A stretch of DNA of 64,000 nt from an uncultured Oscillospiraceae bacterium (GCA_944385405.1 CALWXB010000005.1:1-64000), one strand, 5' to 3'. Numbered from the stretch's first letter, positions 6,784-16,909 are shown. The notes: a model not told the origin generated them from the sequence alone. Made by a program: numbers and translations.

Positions 6784-7278
6784 TTAAGATTCAGTTGTCT
6801 TAAAGTAGTATTTTACATATTCCTGCTCAAGGAGTTTAAAATCGCAGCATATTCTCAGCAAGAACGGGATTTTTTTCACAGTGACTCCCTCATAAGTCTT
6901 TCGGGCATGCTCATATATTTCGTTCCGGTGCTTATTGCAAAACGACAGCTGATTCCAAAGCAGATTTCGATACTGCTCATCCGGCTCTTTAGCAATGTCA
7001 TACGGCACAAGGAAGAAGTTCTTAGCCGGAAGCATATTATTAAAGCCTAGAATACCGTATTTGCCTCCCTCAATCCGCATCAAATGAACACCGTTTTTCA
7101 TGTTCGCATGATTCGGTTTCGGGGATTCCATCGGGACAAAATACTGGTGCCCGTTTACCTCCAAAACAACGCCGAGATAAGGGCGCCGTTCCCCTTTGTT
7201 GTACTGTACACGTCTGTCTCGCTCATGTAAAAACTGTATGTATCCGTCTCTGATTCTGTAAATCCGCAGCTTTTCCAA
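6784..7278 (-). CDS. toxN: Type III toxin-antitoxin endoribonuclease, ToxN/AbiQ family
   Basis: A 164-residue protein close to the usual ToxN size. The N-terminal half has the family pattern: a short strand and helix (YIQFLHERDRRV), then GVVLEVNGHQYFVPMESPKP, then a G-I-L-G-F-N-N-M-L-P segment. Family toxins are ribonucleases held inactive by a repeat RNA that they also process; known systems abort phage infection. The start is TTG with GGAGGG upstream. Antitoxin repeats, a promoter and an attenuating terminator lie upstream in the canonical order. It is AT-rich, unlike the flanking core genome. Assignment is strong; the phage-defence role is inferred. Confidence 0.88.
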   Translation of the reverse strand: MEKLRIYRIRDGYIQFLHERDRRVQYNKGERRPYLGVVLEVNGHQYFVPMESPKPNHANMKNGVHLMRIEGGKYGILGFNNMLPAKNFFLVPYDIAKEPDEQYRNLLWNQLSFCNKHRNEIYEHARKTYEGVTVKKIPFLLRICCDFKLLEQEYVKYYFKTTES

Positions 7279-7294
7279 TATGATCCCTCCGTAA

Positions 7295-7324
7295 AAAAGC
7301 GGGGCAACTTACGTTACCCCGCTT
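7295..7324 (-). terminator. Attenuator between antitoxin repeats and toxN
   Basis: A GC-rich stem (GCGGGGTAAC pairing with GTTGCCCCGC, four-base loop) followed by TTTTTT on the minus strand. In known ToxIN loci such a terminator lets most transcripts stop after the antitoxin RNA and a minority continue into the toxin gene. Confidence 0.85.
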
Positions 7325-7328
7325 TTCA

Positions 7329-7437
7329 GCTCCCCACTCAAGGCAGGGGTTCTCCTCTTTTTTGGCTCCTCACTCAAGGCAGAGGCTCTCCTCTTTTTTG
7401 GCTCCCCACAAACGCAGGCAGGGGCTCTCCTCTTTGG
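7329..7437 (-). ncRNA. toxI: ToxI-like antitoxin RNA, three 36-nt tandem repeats
   Basis: Units begin at 7329, 7365 and 7401 on the plus strand. The first two are exactly 36 bases; the third is slightly longer and diverged. On the minus strand each unit has a purine-rich AAAAGAGGAG stretch and a small hairpin. The hairpin stem is CCCC/GGGG in units 1 and 3 and CCTC/GAGG in unit 2, a compensated base change that supports RNA structure. There are no spacers, so this is not a CRISPR array. The 36-base period equals that of the classical ToxI antitoxin. Confidence 0.85.
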
Positions 7438-7446
7438 GGATGGGTG

Positions 7447-7477
7447 GACAAGAATAGGCTGGAGGTTAATTCTTGTC
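7447..7477. promoter_or_regulatory. Inverted repeat in antitoxin leader
   Basis: GACAAGAAT at 7447-7455 and ATTCTTGTC at 7469-7477 form a perfect nine-base inverted repeat between the antitoxin promoter and the repeats. It could be a leader hairpin or an operator. A second repeat, CTATAGG/CCTATAG (7477-7483 and 7505-7511), brackets the likely transcription start. Confidence 0.45.
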
Positions 7478-7513
7478 TATAGGAATATAACCAGAAGCTA
7501 TATCCCTATAGTC

Positions 7514-7541
7514 ATTATATGCTGCTTAATTCAAAAATCAA
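7514..7541 (-). promoter_or_regulatory. Antitoxin RNA promoter
   Basis: -35 TTGATT (7541-7536), 16-base spacer, consensus -10 TATAAT (7519-7514), reading toward the antitoxin repeats and toxN. Confidence 0.7.
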
Positions 7542-7624
7542 TCACTTTGTTCAATTTTGTTTCATCTTGTGCAATTTTTGTTCAATCTGATCATATTTAT
7601 ACCATTTCCCAGGAGGTGACACCC

Positions 7625-9094
7625 ATGCCCACTGACACGCTCCCCAGAATCGCCGCCGCCTATATCCGGGTCTCCACCGATGACCAGGTGGAATACTCCC
7701 CCGACGCCCAGCTGGTGGAGATCCGCAAATATGCCGCCTCCCACGGCTATGTCCTCCCCAATGAGTTCATCTTCCTGGATGAGGGCATCAGCGGCAAGCA
7801 CACCGAAAAACGCCCGGAGTTCAACCGGATGATCGGCACCGCCAAGCAGAAGCCCCGGCCTTTCGATGCCATCCTCCTCTGGAAGTTCTCCCGTTTTGCC
7901 CGCAACCGGGAGGACAGCATCGTCTACAAGTCCATGCTCCGGCGGGAGCTGGGCATCGACGTCATCTCCATCAGCGAACCCCTGGCCGATGACAAAATGA
8001 GCATCATCATGGAGGCCATGATCGAGGCCATGGACGAATACTACTCCCTGAATCTGGCGGAGGAGGTCAAGCGGGGCATGACGGAGAAGGCCCGCCGGGG
8101 CGGCCTCCAGAGCACGCCATCCTTCGGGTACCGCGCAGAGGGGAATGTGCTGGTGCCGGTCCCGGAGGAAGCCGCCCTGGTCCGCTCCATCTTTGACCGC
8201 TTCATTGCCGGAGAAGGCCTCTTCCCTATCGCCAAGTGGCTCAATGATATGGGAGTAAAAACCCACCGTGGGAACCGGTTTGAAAACCGTACCATAGAAT
8301 ACATCCTGCGCAACCCGGTCTACATCGGGAAAATGCGCTGGAATCCCACCGGACGCACCCGCCGGGACTTCTCCAACGAGAATATCATCCTGGCCGACGC
8401 CCAGCACCAGCCGCTGATCTCTCAGGAGACCTGGGACGCCGCCCAGCGGCGCATGGCATCCGTCAAGGCCCAGTGGAAATATCACGGCCGCCCGGTCACG
8501 GAGCATAAACGCTGGATGTCCGGGCTGATCCGCTGCGCTGACTGCGGCAGCACGTTGATCTTTGCCTCCCCCCACTATTGGAAATGCAATGGATATGTGC
8601 GCGGCCGCTGCAAAAGCACCCAGCATATCCCGGATGAAAAGCTGACCGAAATGCTGCTCACTTTGATGGAGCGGGATACACAGAGGGAGATCCCGGTTTC
8701 CTATCAGATCGTCCGTTCCCGTCCGGAGGCCATGGACGAATCCGCTTTATTGAAAGAACAGCTCTCCCAGCTGGGGACCAAACTGGAGCGTCTGCGGGAA
8801 GCCTACCTCTCCGGCGTAGAGGATCTCAGCAGCTACGGCGCCGCCAAGTCTGCCCTGGAGGAACGGTCCGCGCAGATCGAGGAACGTCTCCATTCTCTTG
8901 CCGCTCCGGCAGATAAAAAAGCGGCCGACCTGCTCATGAAAGAGCAAATCAGCCGCTGTCTTGAAGTATTGAGGGATCCAACCGCCTCTATGGAGCAGAA
9001 GCATACCGCCGCCCATGAAGCCATTGACCGCTGCATCTTTTCCAAGGAGGACAATTCCCTTCGCATTTTTTACCGTCTTTTTTTGCCTGATTAA
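7625..9094 (+). CDS. Large serine recombinase (site-specific integrase)
   Basis: A 489-residue protein. The ATG at 7625 has AGGAGGTGA upstream. Residues 8-150 form a resolvase-type catalytic domain with the nucleophile S17 in YIRVST and the LLWKFSRFARN arginine motif. A recombinase domain follows (about 165-270), then a zinc-ribbon region with CADCG and a later KC/RC pair (about 305-335) and a coiled-coil segment near 385-440. Such enzymes integrate and excise elements through short att sites. The stop lies ten bases from the interrupted cotJC reading frame, so this gene marks the right end of the element. Excision usually also needs a directionality factor, which was not identified here. Confidence 0.93.
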   Translation: MPTDTLPRIAAAYIRVSTDDQVEYSPDAQLVEIRKYAASHGYVLPNEFIFLDEGISGKHTEKRPEFNRMIGTAKQKPRPFDAILLWKFSRFARNREDSIVYKSMLRRELGIDVISISEPLADDKMSIIMEAMIEAMDEYYSLNLAEEVKRGMTEKARRGGLQSTPSFGYRAEGNVLVPVPEEAALVRSIFDRFIAGEGLFPIAKWLNDMGVKTHRGNRFENRTIEYILRNPVYIGKMRWNPTGRTRRDFSNENIILADAQHQPLISQETWDAAQRRMASVKAQWKYHGRPVTEHKRWMSGLIRCADCGSTLIFASPHYWKCNGYVRGRCKSTQHIPDEKLTEMLLTLMERDTQREIPVSYQIVRSRPEAMDESALLKEQLSQLGTKLERLREAYLSGVEDLSSYGAAKSALEERSAQIEERLHSLAAPADKKAADLLMKEQISRCLEVLRDPTASMEQKHTAAHEAIDRCIFSKEDNSLRIFYRLFLPD

Positions 9095-9107
9095 TAGTCT
9101 ATTGCAG
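9095..9107. other. Probable attR junction (element right end in cotJC)
   Basis: The recombinase stop (9092-9094) is followed by about ten bases and then by the CAG TAC GGC GGA codons of cotJC, matching the family's conserved QYGGPDGE segment. Homology to CotJC begins at 9105. The exact crossover bases cannot be fixed without attL, which is outside the window. Confidence 0.65.
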
Positions 9108-9620
9108 TACGGCGGACCTGACGGAGAACTGGGTGCATCTCTGCGATATCTGAGTCAGCGCTACTCTATGCCCTATCCGGAGCTGAAGGGGCTGCTGACG
9201 GACATCGGTACCGAGGAACTGGGACATCTTGAGATGATTGGTGCCATCGTCCACCAGTTGACCCGGGACCTTACCGATGATCAGATCCGCTCTGCGGGCT
9301 TTGACAGCTACTTTGTGGACCATACCACAGGCATCTATCCCACTGCCGCCTCCGGTGCTCCCTGGAACGCTGCCGGTATCGGCGTCAAAGGCGATGTTAT
9401 CGCAGATCTGACGGAAGATCTTGCAGCGGAACAGAAAGCTCGTGTCACCTACGACAACATCCTGCGGCTGTCCGATGACCCGGATGTAAATGACGCCATC
9501 AAATTTCTGCGGGCCAGAGAGATCGTGCATTTCCAGCGCTTTGGCGAGGGTCTGAGGCTGGCAAAGGACAAATTGGATGAAAAAAATGTTTACTATATGA
9601 ATCCATCCTTCGACAAATAA
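9105..9620 (+). pseudogene. cotJC: 3' part of cotJC, interrupted by the element
   Basis: 171 codons match the manganese-catalase-like spore coat protein CotJC from its conserved QYGGPDGE to the C-terminus, including the LRYLSQRY and EELGHLEM metal-ligand region and the AEQKARVTYDN and HFQRFGE blocks. About 25-30 N-terminal residues, start codon and ribosome site are absent; they should lie left of the element. The frame has no internal stop, so precise excision would restore an intact gene. CotJC homologues are made in the mother cell and packed in the spore coat. The continuous frame argues against old decay. Confidence 0.85.
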
Positions 9621-9652
9621 GGAAACGGCGGAACATTTGTTCCGCCGTTTCC
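9621..9652. terminator. Bidirectional terminator between cotJC and ligA
   Basis: GGAAACGGCGGAAC and its perfect complement around ATTT, exactly filling the gap between two convergent stop codons. Confidence 0.8.
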
Positions 9653-11644
<1,992 letters not shown>

Positions 11645-12349
11645 TCAGCCGTTGTTCAGGATGTAGTCCTTAACGTCATCCTGATAAAGCTCCGACGGCG
11701 TGGTAAAATTGGTATAGGTGTCCGGCACAGCGCCGACAATGATGGTCTCCGCCACTGTGACGGCGTTGGAGACCTTCGTGGCCGTGGCAAATCCCGGCAG
11801 CAAAATGCTTACATAGACGTCAATATTCAATACGATCTGGTGCTTGGTCTGATTAATCCCCGCAGAAGTGAATTCATTTTCAAACCATGCCGAGGATGAT
11901 CCCACTGATTCCATGCGGACACTCAGGCGCGGCCCCCGGCCGGCCAGCAAAGAGACCCCTGTCAGCGTCCCCACTGGAATGGACAGCTCCCGGGCAGAGA
12001 CCTGATCCACCCGGGTCAATACGATGTCCAGGATCGCAGTCTGCAGGCGGTTGAAGGCAGCCATATCGCTGTGGACTGCCGTCACCTGTCCGTCGTTTCC
12101 CTTTTCAAAGGAGATCAGCCGGTCATACTGCAGCTCCCCGCTCTGAATGGCCTCATTCACCGCCTCTGCCACGATGCGGTGGACCGTATTGGAAACTCGG
12201 GTGGTAGCCAGGCTTTCCAAAAGCGGACGCATCTGCGTACCTGCAAAGAGGATCGCGGCCAGTACTGACGAGATGCTCAGGAGTATGAAAAGACGCAGCA
12301 CCCTCCGCCGGTCCAGCCAGCGGCGCGTGTAAAAAAAGCCCCGATACAC
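11645..12349 (-). CDS. yunB: Sporulation protein YunB
   Basis: A 234-residue protein starting at GTG with AGGGAGGG upstream. It has one N-terminal membrane segment (about 18-38) after a basic leader, then an extracytoplasmic domain with the family's long beta-rich core. YunB is a SigE-dependent sporulation protein in Bacillus whose molecular role is unclear. It is followed closely by ligA. Identity rests on overall length, topology and the conserved segment from the RxSNTVHRIVAEAVNEAI region to the C-terminal TYTNF. Confidence 0.8.
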   Translation of the reverse strand: MYRGFFYTRRWLDRRRVLRLFILLSISSVLAAILFAGTQMRPLLESLATTRVSNTVHRIVAEAVNEAIQSGELQYDRLISFEKGNDGQVTAVHSDMAAFNRLQTAILDIVLTRVDQVSARELSIPVGTLTGVSLLAGRGPRLSVRMESVGSSSAWFENEFTSAGINQTKHQIVLNIDVYVSILLPGFATATKVSNAVTVAETIIVGAVPDTYTNFTTPSELYQDDVKDYILNNG

Positions 12350-12393
12350 GTCATATCCCTCCCTCTGGCACTGTATGCACAGAGGGCATGGAC

Positions 12394-13767
12394 TTATTGC
12401 AGGGCGTTGACAATCTCCTTGAAGACTCTGCCCCGCTCCATGAAATTGGCAAAACGGTCAAACGAGGTACTGGCCGGGGACAGAATCACCACATCGTCCT
12501 CCACCGCACGGCTCCTGGCCAGATCAACGGCTTCATGATAATCCTGGACCTCCCGGATCTCCAGGCCGGCGTAATTCTCCGACTGCTCCACCGCACGGCG
12601 AATGACACCTGCCGTAGCGCCGCAGAGAATCAGCAGCTTGACATGCTCATTCACCACCGGTCCCAATGCATCGTACGGGATCCCCTTATCCTTGCCGCCG
12701 GCAATCAGGATCACCTTCTGGGAGAAAGCATTCAGCCCCGCAATGGTCCGGCTGGGGCTGGAGGCAATGGAATCGTTGTACCAACGGACACCATCCAGAG
12801 TCCGCACCAACTCGATGCGGTGCTCTACGCCGCCGAAGGTCCGGGCAAATTCCCGGATCACCCCGTCGGGCACCAAGCCGTCCACAGCAGCAATGGCGGC
12901 CAGATAGTTCTCCACGTTGTGGACACCCGGCAGGCGGATATCGGAGACCTCCATCACCGTCCGCTCCTCCCCGTTTCCACGCACTACGATGTGCCCGTCC
13001 CGGAGGAACGCACCGTCCTCCACCTCCCGGAGCCGGGAGAAGAGGCGGACCCTTCCTTCGGCCTTTCCAGACAGGCGGAGCGTGTCGGCATTGTCTGCAT
13101 TGAATACCGCAACATCCGATTTTGTCTGATGCGTAAAGATATTTTCCTTTGCAGCAATATACTCTGCATAATCCTTGTGGACGTCCAAATGGTTCGGCGC
13201 CAGATTCGTGATGACGGCGATATGAGGGCTGCGGGTCATGGTCATCAGCTGAAAAGAGGACAGTTCCAGTACCGCCAGATCCTCCGGCCGCATTCCTCCG
13301 CTCTCCGCCAGCAGCGGATGTCCGATATTGCCGCCCAGATGGACACTCCGACCAGCTTGGCGCAGCAGCGAGGCAATAATGGTGGTGGTGGTGGTCTTGC
13401 CGTCGCTGCCGGTCACCGCCAGCATGGGACAGGGACAGACCTCAAAAAAGGCCTCCATCTCGCTGGTCAGAACGCTTCCCCGGGCCACTGCCTCCGAGAG
13501 CTGCGGCAGATCCGGCCGCATACCCGGCGTCCGGAAGATCACATCCTCTGTCAGCTCCTCCAGATACCCCTCTCCCAGCCGCAGTAAAACGCCCTGCGCC
13601 TCCAACGCCTCTGCTGTGGCGCCCAGGGCCTCTCGGGTCTTGCGGTCCCGGGCGGTAACGGTGATACCATGGTCCCGCAGGAGTCGAATCAGGGGCTGAT
13701 TGGATACGCCGATGCCCATCACAGCCACGTGCTTGCCTTCCAGGGACGCTAGATAGGTCTCAATGTT
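12394..13767 (-). CDS. murD: UDP-N-acetylmuramoyl-L-alanine--D-glutamate ligase
   Basis: 457 residues. It adds D-glutamate to the peptidoglycan precursor in the cytoplasm. I chose GTG 13767 (VNIETYLASL) because GGAG precedes it by eight bases; an ATG at 13821 would add an atypical extension. The N-terminal dinucleotide-like domain has VMGIGVSNQPLIRLL, the ATP loop reads TGSDGKTTTTT near residue 115, and LELSSFQL and NHLDVH follow. It stands alone rather than in the usual dcw cluster. Confidence 0.95.
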   Translation of the reverse strand, partial: NIETYLASLEGKHVAVMGIGVSNQPLIRLLRDHGITVTARDRKTREALGATAEALEAQGVLLRLGEGYLEELTEDVIFRTPGMRPDLPQLSEAVARGSVLTSEMEAFFEVCPCPMLAVTGSDGKTTTTTIIASLLRQAGRSVHLGGNIGHPLLAESGGMRPEDLAVLELSSFQLMTMTRSPHIAVITNLAPNHLDVHKDYAEYIAAKENIFTHQTKSDVAVFNADNADTLRLSGKAEGRVRLFSRLREVEDGAFLRDGHIVVRGNGEERTVMEVSDIRLPGVHNVENYLAAIAAVDGLVPDGVIREFARTFGGVEHRIELVRTLDGVRWYNDSIASSPSRTIAGLNAFSQKVILIAGGKDKGIPYDALGPVVNEHVKLLILCGATAGVIRRAVEQSENYAGLEIREVQDYHEAVDLARSRAVEDDVVILSPASTSFDRFANFMERGRVFKEIVNALQ

Positions 13768-13881
13768 CACGCGAATCGCTCCATTCCTCCGCCGGAAATG
13801 CGGCGGATCGTGTTCGTTCATACCCAGCAATTATACCGCAGCAGCCTTGAAATTACAACGCGGCAGGGAAATTTTCTTCCG

Positions 13882-13910
13882 TTGACAAGGGCCGCGGTTT
13901 CCTGTACAAT
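13882..13910 (+). promoter_or_regulatory. rnpB promoter
   Basis: Consensus -35 TTGACA (13882-13887), 17-base spacer, -10 TACAAT (13905-13910), seven bases before the RNase P RNA 5' stem. Confidence 0.85.
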
Positions 13911-13916
13911 AGACAA

Positions 13917-14269
13917 CGCGAGGAAAACAGACAGTCGCGTGGCCAGGCCGAAAGGCCGTCCATGAGGAAAGTCCGGGCTCCACAGGGCAAGGATAACGGG
14001 TAACGCCCGCCGAAGGCGACTTCAGGAAAAGTGCAACAGAGATATACCGCCGTGTCGGCCTGCCGGTACGGTAAGGGTGGAAAGGTGCGGTAAGAGCGCA
14101 CCCGACGGCGCGGAAGCGTCCGTCGCTGTAAACTCTATCCGGAGCAACACCGTGGTGGAAGCAACAGGCTGGCCCGGCCGCTTCCCAGAGGTGGCTTGAG
14201 CGTGCTGGCAACAGTACGTCGAGATAGATGACTGTCGAATACAGAACCCGGCTTACAGTTTTGCTCGCG
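13917..14269 (+). ncRNA. rnpB: RNase P RNA, bacterial type A
   Basis: This is the catalytic RNA that matures tRNA 5' ends. The hallmark GAGGAAAGTCCGGGCTCC lies near 13963-13981 and the matching ACAGAACCCGGCTTACAG near 14240-14257. The 5' CGCGAG (13917) pairs with CTCGCG (14264-14269) as helix P1, which fixes both ends. Its own strong promoter and terminator flank it. It is on the plus strand between minus-strand murD and yebC. Confidence 0.96.
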
Positions 14270-14280
14270 TATAAGATATG

Positions 14281-14321
14281 GTCCCACCTGCGGGATACGC
14301 AGGCGGGACTTTTCTTTTTTC
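14281..14321 (+). terminator. rnpB terminator
   Basis: Stem of twelve positions (14281-14292 with 14298-14309, one mismatch), then TTTTCTTTTTT. Confidence 0.85.
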
Positions 14322-14398
14322 CCTTCCCTGTTCGTCCATTCGGCCTCGTCATTGTAAATTAAACAAAGGTTAAGTTTTGTTCAATTCAAGGGAAGTAT

Positions 14399-14426
14399 AA
14401 AAGGAGCGGGCAACCCCGCTCCTTTT
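14399..14426 (-). terminator. yebC terminator
   Basis: AAAGGAGCGGG and its complement with a short loop. On the minus strand the stem is followed by TTTTATA. Confidence 0.7.
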
Positions 14427-14428
14427 TG

Positions 14429-15163
14429 TCAGTCGTTTTCCCAGTTGTGCCACACGTTCTGCACATCGTCGCTGTCCTCCAGCATGTCGATGAGCTTCTG
14501 CATGTTCTTCACATCGCCCTCTCCCGTGAGGGTGATGTAGTTCTGGGGCACCATCTCAATGTCGGCGTTGACAAAGGCATAGCCCTTGGCCTCCAGTGCC
14601 TTCACCACATCGTTGAAGGCATCGGGATCGGTGGTGATCTCCAGCGCAGCACCGTCAGCCTCGAAGTCGGCAGCCCCCGCCTCCAGGGCATCCATCATCA
14701 CAGTGTCCTCGTCCAGCTCTCCGTCCTCGTTGTCGATGACGATGACGCCCTTCTTGTCAAAGGACCAGCTGACGCAGCCCTGGGCACCCAGGTTGCCGTT
14801 GCACTTATCGAAGGCGTGGCGCACTTCGGGCGCGGTGCGCTGACGGTTGTCAGTCAGGGCCTCCACGATGACGGCCACGCCGCCGGGACCGTAGCCCTCA
14901 TAGGTGACGGCCTCATAGTTGTCGGTGTTGCCGGCACCCAGAGCTTTGTCGATGGTGCGCTTGATGTTGTCGTTGGGCATGTTCACAGCCTTGGCCTTGG
15001 CAATGACGGTGGCCAGGCGGGAGTTGTTGTTGGGATCGCCGGAGCCGCCTTCCTTGACGGCCACGATGATCTCGCGGGCGATCTTGGTGAACGCAGCAGA
15101 ACGCTTGGCGTCAGCCGCACCCTTGGTCTTTTGAATATTATGCCACTTAGAATGTCCGGACAT
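14429..15163 (-). CDS. yebC: YebC/PmpR-family protein
   Basis: 244 residues with the invariant N-terminus MSGHSKWHNIQKTKGAADAK. Members are DNA-binding regulators in some species, and some YebC paralogues help ribosomes through proline-rich stretches; which role applies here cannot be read from sequence. Other family blocks are visible (NNSRLATVIAKAKA, YEGYGPGGVAVIVEALTDN). It lies two bases downstream of the Nif3-like gene, implying one transcript with trmK-nif3. Confidence 0.93.
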   Translation of the reverse strand: MSGHSKWHNIQKTKGAADAKRSAAFTKIAREIIVAVKEGGSGDPNNNSRLATVIAKAKAVNMPNDNIKRTIDKALGAGNTDNYEAVTYEGYGPGGVAVIVEALTDNRQRTAPEVRHAFDKCNGNLGAQGCVSWSFDKKGVIVIDNEDGELDEDTVMMDALEAGAADFEADGAALEITTDPDAFNDVVKALEAKGYAFVNADIEMVPQNYITLTGEGDVKNMQKLIDMLEDSDDVQNVWHNWEND

Positions 15164-15165
15164 AG

Positions 15166-15957
15166 TCAGTTCTCTCCTTCAACATAGTACTGGATCACTT
15201 CCCGATGGGAAGCAGATTTAAAAACACACAGCTGGGGGAATTCCCTGCTGAGATAGTCCACCAATCTGGCGCACACCGGATCTTCCGTGGGAAAATGTCC
15301 CGCGTCCAGCAGGTTGATCCCCTGATCTCCGGCATCCAAAAACTGATGATAGCTGAGGTCGGCGGTAACGTAGGTGTCGCACCCGGCGCCGATAGCGGCC
15401 CCGATGAACTCTCCGCAGGCGCCTCCGCCCACAGCCACCCGACGGACAGGTTTTCCGGCATCCGCATACCGCAGGCCGGTGCAATGCAGCGCCTGGGAAA
15501 CATACCGGACAAAATCGGAAAGCGCCACCGGCTCCGGCAGTTCTCCGATCCGGCCAAGACCGTTTTCACAGAGAGGCTGGGCATCTCTCAGTCCCAGCGC
15601 ATCCGCCAGCGCATCGTTGACACCGGCCCAGGCTACATCCAGGTTCGTGTGCATGCAGATGGCAGAGATATCGTGCCGCATCATTTTGCGCAGCAGCCGA
15701 CCCTGGGGCGTATCCTCCCGGATGTTCTGTACCGGAAGCCAACGGCAGTTCATGACGGGATGATGTGCTACAATCAGCTGACAACCAGAAGCGATGGCCT
15801 CATCCACCACCCCCCGGGTGATGTCCAGCGCCACCAGGACCCGCTCCACCGGCTGCTCAGGGTCTCCCACCAGCAACCCCACGTTGTCCCACTCCATGGC
15901 GCCTTCTCCTGGCGCGAATTGGAACAGACGGGCTTCGATCTCACCGGCATTGGGCAT
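15166..15957 (-). CDS. Nif3-like dinuclear metal-centre protein
   Basis: 263 residues of the DUF34/NIF3 family, often annotated as GTP cyclohydrolase I type 2, though the true substrate is unsettled. Metal ligands are visible in AHHPVMN (about residue 66) and in MHTNLD (about 98), with further His/Glu near the C-terminus. It starts inside the end of trmK (17-base overlap), a very common pairing in Firmicutes. Confidence 0.9.
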   Translation of the reverse strand: MPNAGEIEARLFQFAPGEGAMEWDNVGLLVGDPEQPVERVLVALDITRGVVDEAIASGCQLIVAHHPVMNCRWLPVQNIREDTPQGRLLRKMMRHDISAICMHTNLDVAWAGVNDALADALGLRDAQPLCENGLGRIGELPEPVALSDFVRYVSQALHCTGLRYADAGKPVRRVAVGGGACGEFIGAAIGAGCDTYVTADLSYHQFLDAGDQGINLLDAGHFPTEDPVCARLVDYLSREFPQLCVFKSASHREVIQYYVEGEN

Positions 15958-16645
15958 ATCGCCACTCCTCTCTCATTTCCAGCAGGGCGGTGATGATATC
16001 CCGCAGGCGGTCCGCTCTCTCCCGGTCCTCCGGAGCGGCAGAACGGTTCAACCCCGCCACAGCGCCCTGCAGCCGAATGATTTTTTCAATGATGTACCGT
16101 TCTCCCAGAGGATCCTGCGTAACCTGTACACCCGCATGCAACTGCCCAAGGGAGAGGGTCATCTCCCCTGCCCGGACCTCCATCACCGGATAGAGGGTCC
16201 CCCGGTCCCGCACCAGAGCTTCCCGAACAACGGCATAACCATTGTCCGCCAGAAAGGACCGCAGCTCCTGGGCACGGGTCATGGGCTGAAGCAGCATCGT
16301 GTGGCAGCCATCCCGGGTCCAGGGCGCAGCCGCCAGAATGGCGGCGATGTGCTCTCCGCCCATACCGGCAATGACGACGGTATCCGCCTCATCCGGAGAG
16401 ATTCCGGAAAGTCCGTCTCCCAGCCGGAGATCCAAGTCATGGACTTGCCAGGCTCTTCCGGTCTGCCGGGCGCGCTCCAACGGACCTTGGCGCAGATCGC
16501 TGGCAATGGCATGCTCCACGCGGTGGTGCAGCAAAAGCCACACAGGGAGATACGCGTGGTCCGTGCCAACATCAGCGAGCTTTGCGCCGGGGCGCACCCA
16601 ATCGGCCAGTAACTGCAGGCGGGGCGTCAGTTCCAGGTGTTTCAA
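15941..16645 (-). CDS. trmK: tRNA (adenine-22-N1)-methyltransferase
   Basis: 234 residues. It methylates A22 of the D-loop in some tRNAs, using S-adenosylmethionine. The class I fold shows LADVGTDHAYLPVWL (SAM loop) near residue 25, ASDLRQGPL (second acidic site), and IAGMGGEHIAAIL near residue 92. It overlaps the Nif3-like gene downstream, so expression is probably coupled. Confidence 0.92.
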   Translation of the reverse strand: MKHLELTPRLQLLADWVRPGAKLADVGTDHAYLPVWLLLHHRVEHAIASDLRQGPLERARQTGRAWQVHDLDLRLGDGLSGISPDEADTVVIAGMGGEHIAAILAAAPWTRDGCHTMLLQPMTRAQELRSFLADNGYAVVREALVRDRGTLYPVMEVRAGEMTLSLGQLHAGVQVTQDPLGERYIIEKIIRLQGAVAGLNRSAAPEDRERADRLRDIITALLEMREEWRYAQCR

Positions 16646-16666
16646 GCAAGAGCCTCCTCCGTGGAA

Positions 16667-16696
16667 GGACGCATACGGGAAAACCCGTATGCGTCC
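16667..16696. terminator. Perfect hairpin upstream of trmK
   Basis: GGACGCATACGGG and its exact complement with an AAAA loop. It lies between the DUF1858 gene and trmK. No U-tract follows on either strand, so it may be a weak terminator or a processing/leader hairpin. Confidence 0.45.
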
Positions 16697-16702
16697 ATAT
16701 GT

Positions 16703-16909
16703 TTACTGGGCCTTGTTGGCTTCCTCGTTCACCAGCGCCAGCAGCTTCTCACAGTCCACGCCGTGGACCATGCAGGCCTCTTCCACAGTCTCGCCGCGGG
16801 AAGAGGGGCAGCCCAGGCAGTGCATGCCGATGGACAGGAAGATGGGTGCGGTGTGAGGAGCGATGTCCAGAATATCACCGATGATGGTGTCTTTCGTGAT
16901 GTTGATCAT
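16703..16909 (-). CDS. DUF1858-domain small protein
   Basis: A 68-residue protein with the DUF1858 pattern: ITKDTIIGDIL, then AP-IFLSIGMHCLGCPSS with two cysteines (C31 and C34 area), then ETVEEACMVHGVD. The family often occurs alone or fused to hybrid-cluster or redox proteins and may bind a metal or redox cofactor; the role is unproven. AGGAACCATCCC precedes the ATG. It is monocistronic by spacing. Confidence 0.85.
   Translation of the reverse strand: MINITKDTIIGDILDIAPHTAPIFLSIGMHCLGCPSSRGETVEEACMVHGVDCEKLLALVNEEANKAQ

Noticed and set aside
7329..7437. Short tandem repeats that could be read as a CRISPR remnant
   Set aside because: The 36-base units are directly adjacent with no spacers, and they lie between a promoter and a terminator upstream of a ToxN-like gene. 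The type III antitoxin explanation fits better.
13831..14352. 173-codon minus-strand frame over 13831-14352
   Set aside because: It is antisense to RNase P RNA, whose conserved elements and terminal helix are unmistakable.
16667..16696. Perfect hairpin considered as a small RNA or riboswitch
   Set aside because: A single 13-base stem without a U-tract or conserved aptamer-like sequence; kept only as a low-confidence hairpin.
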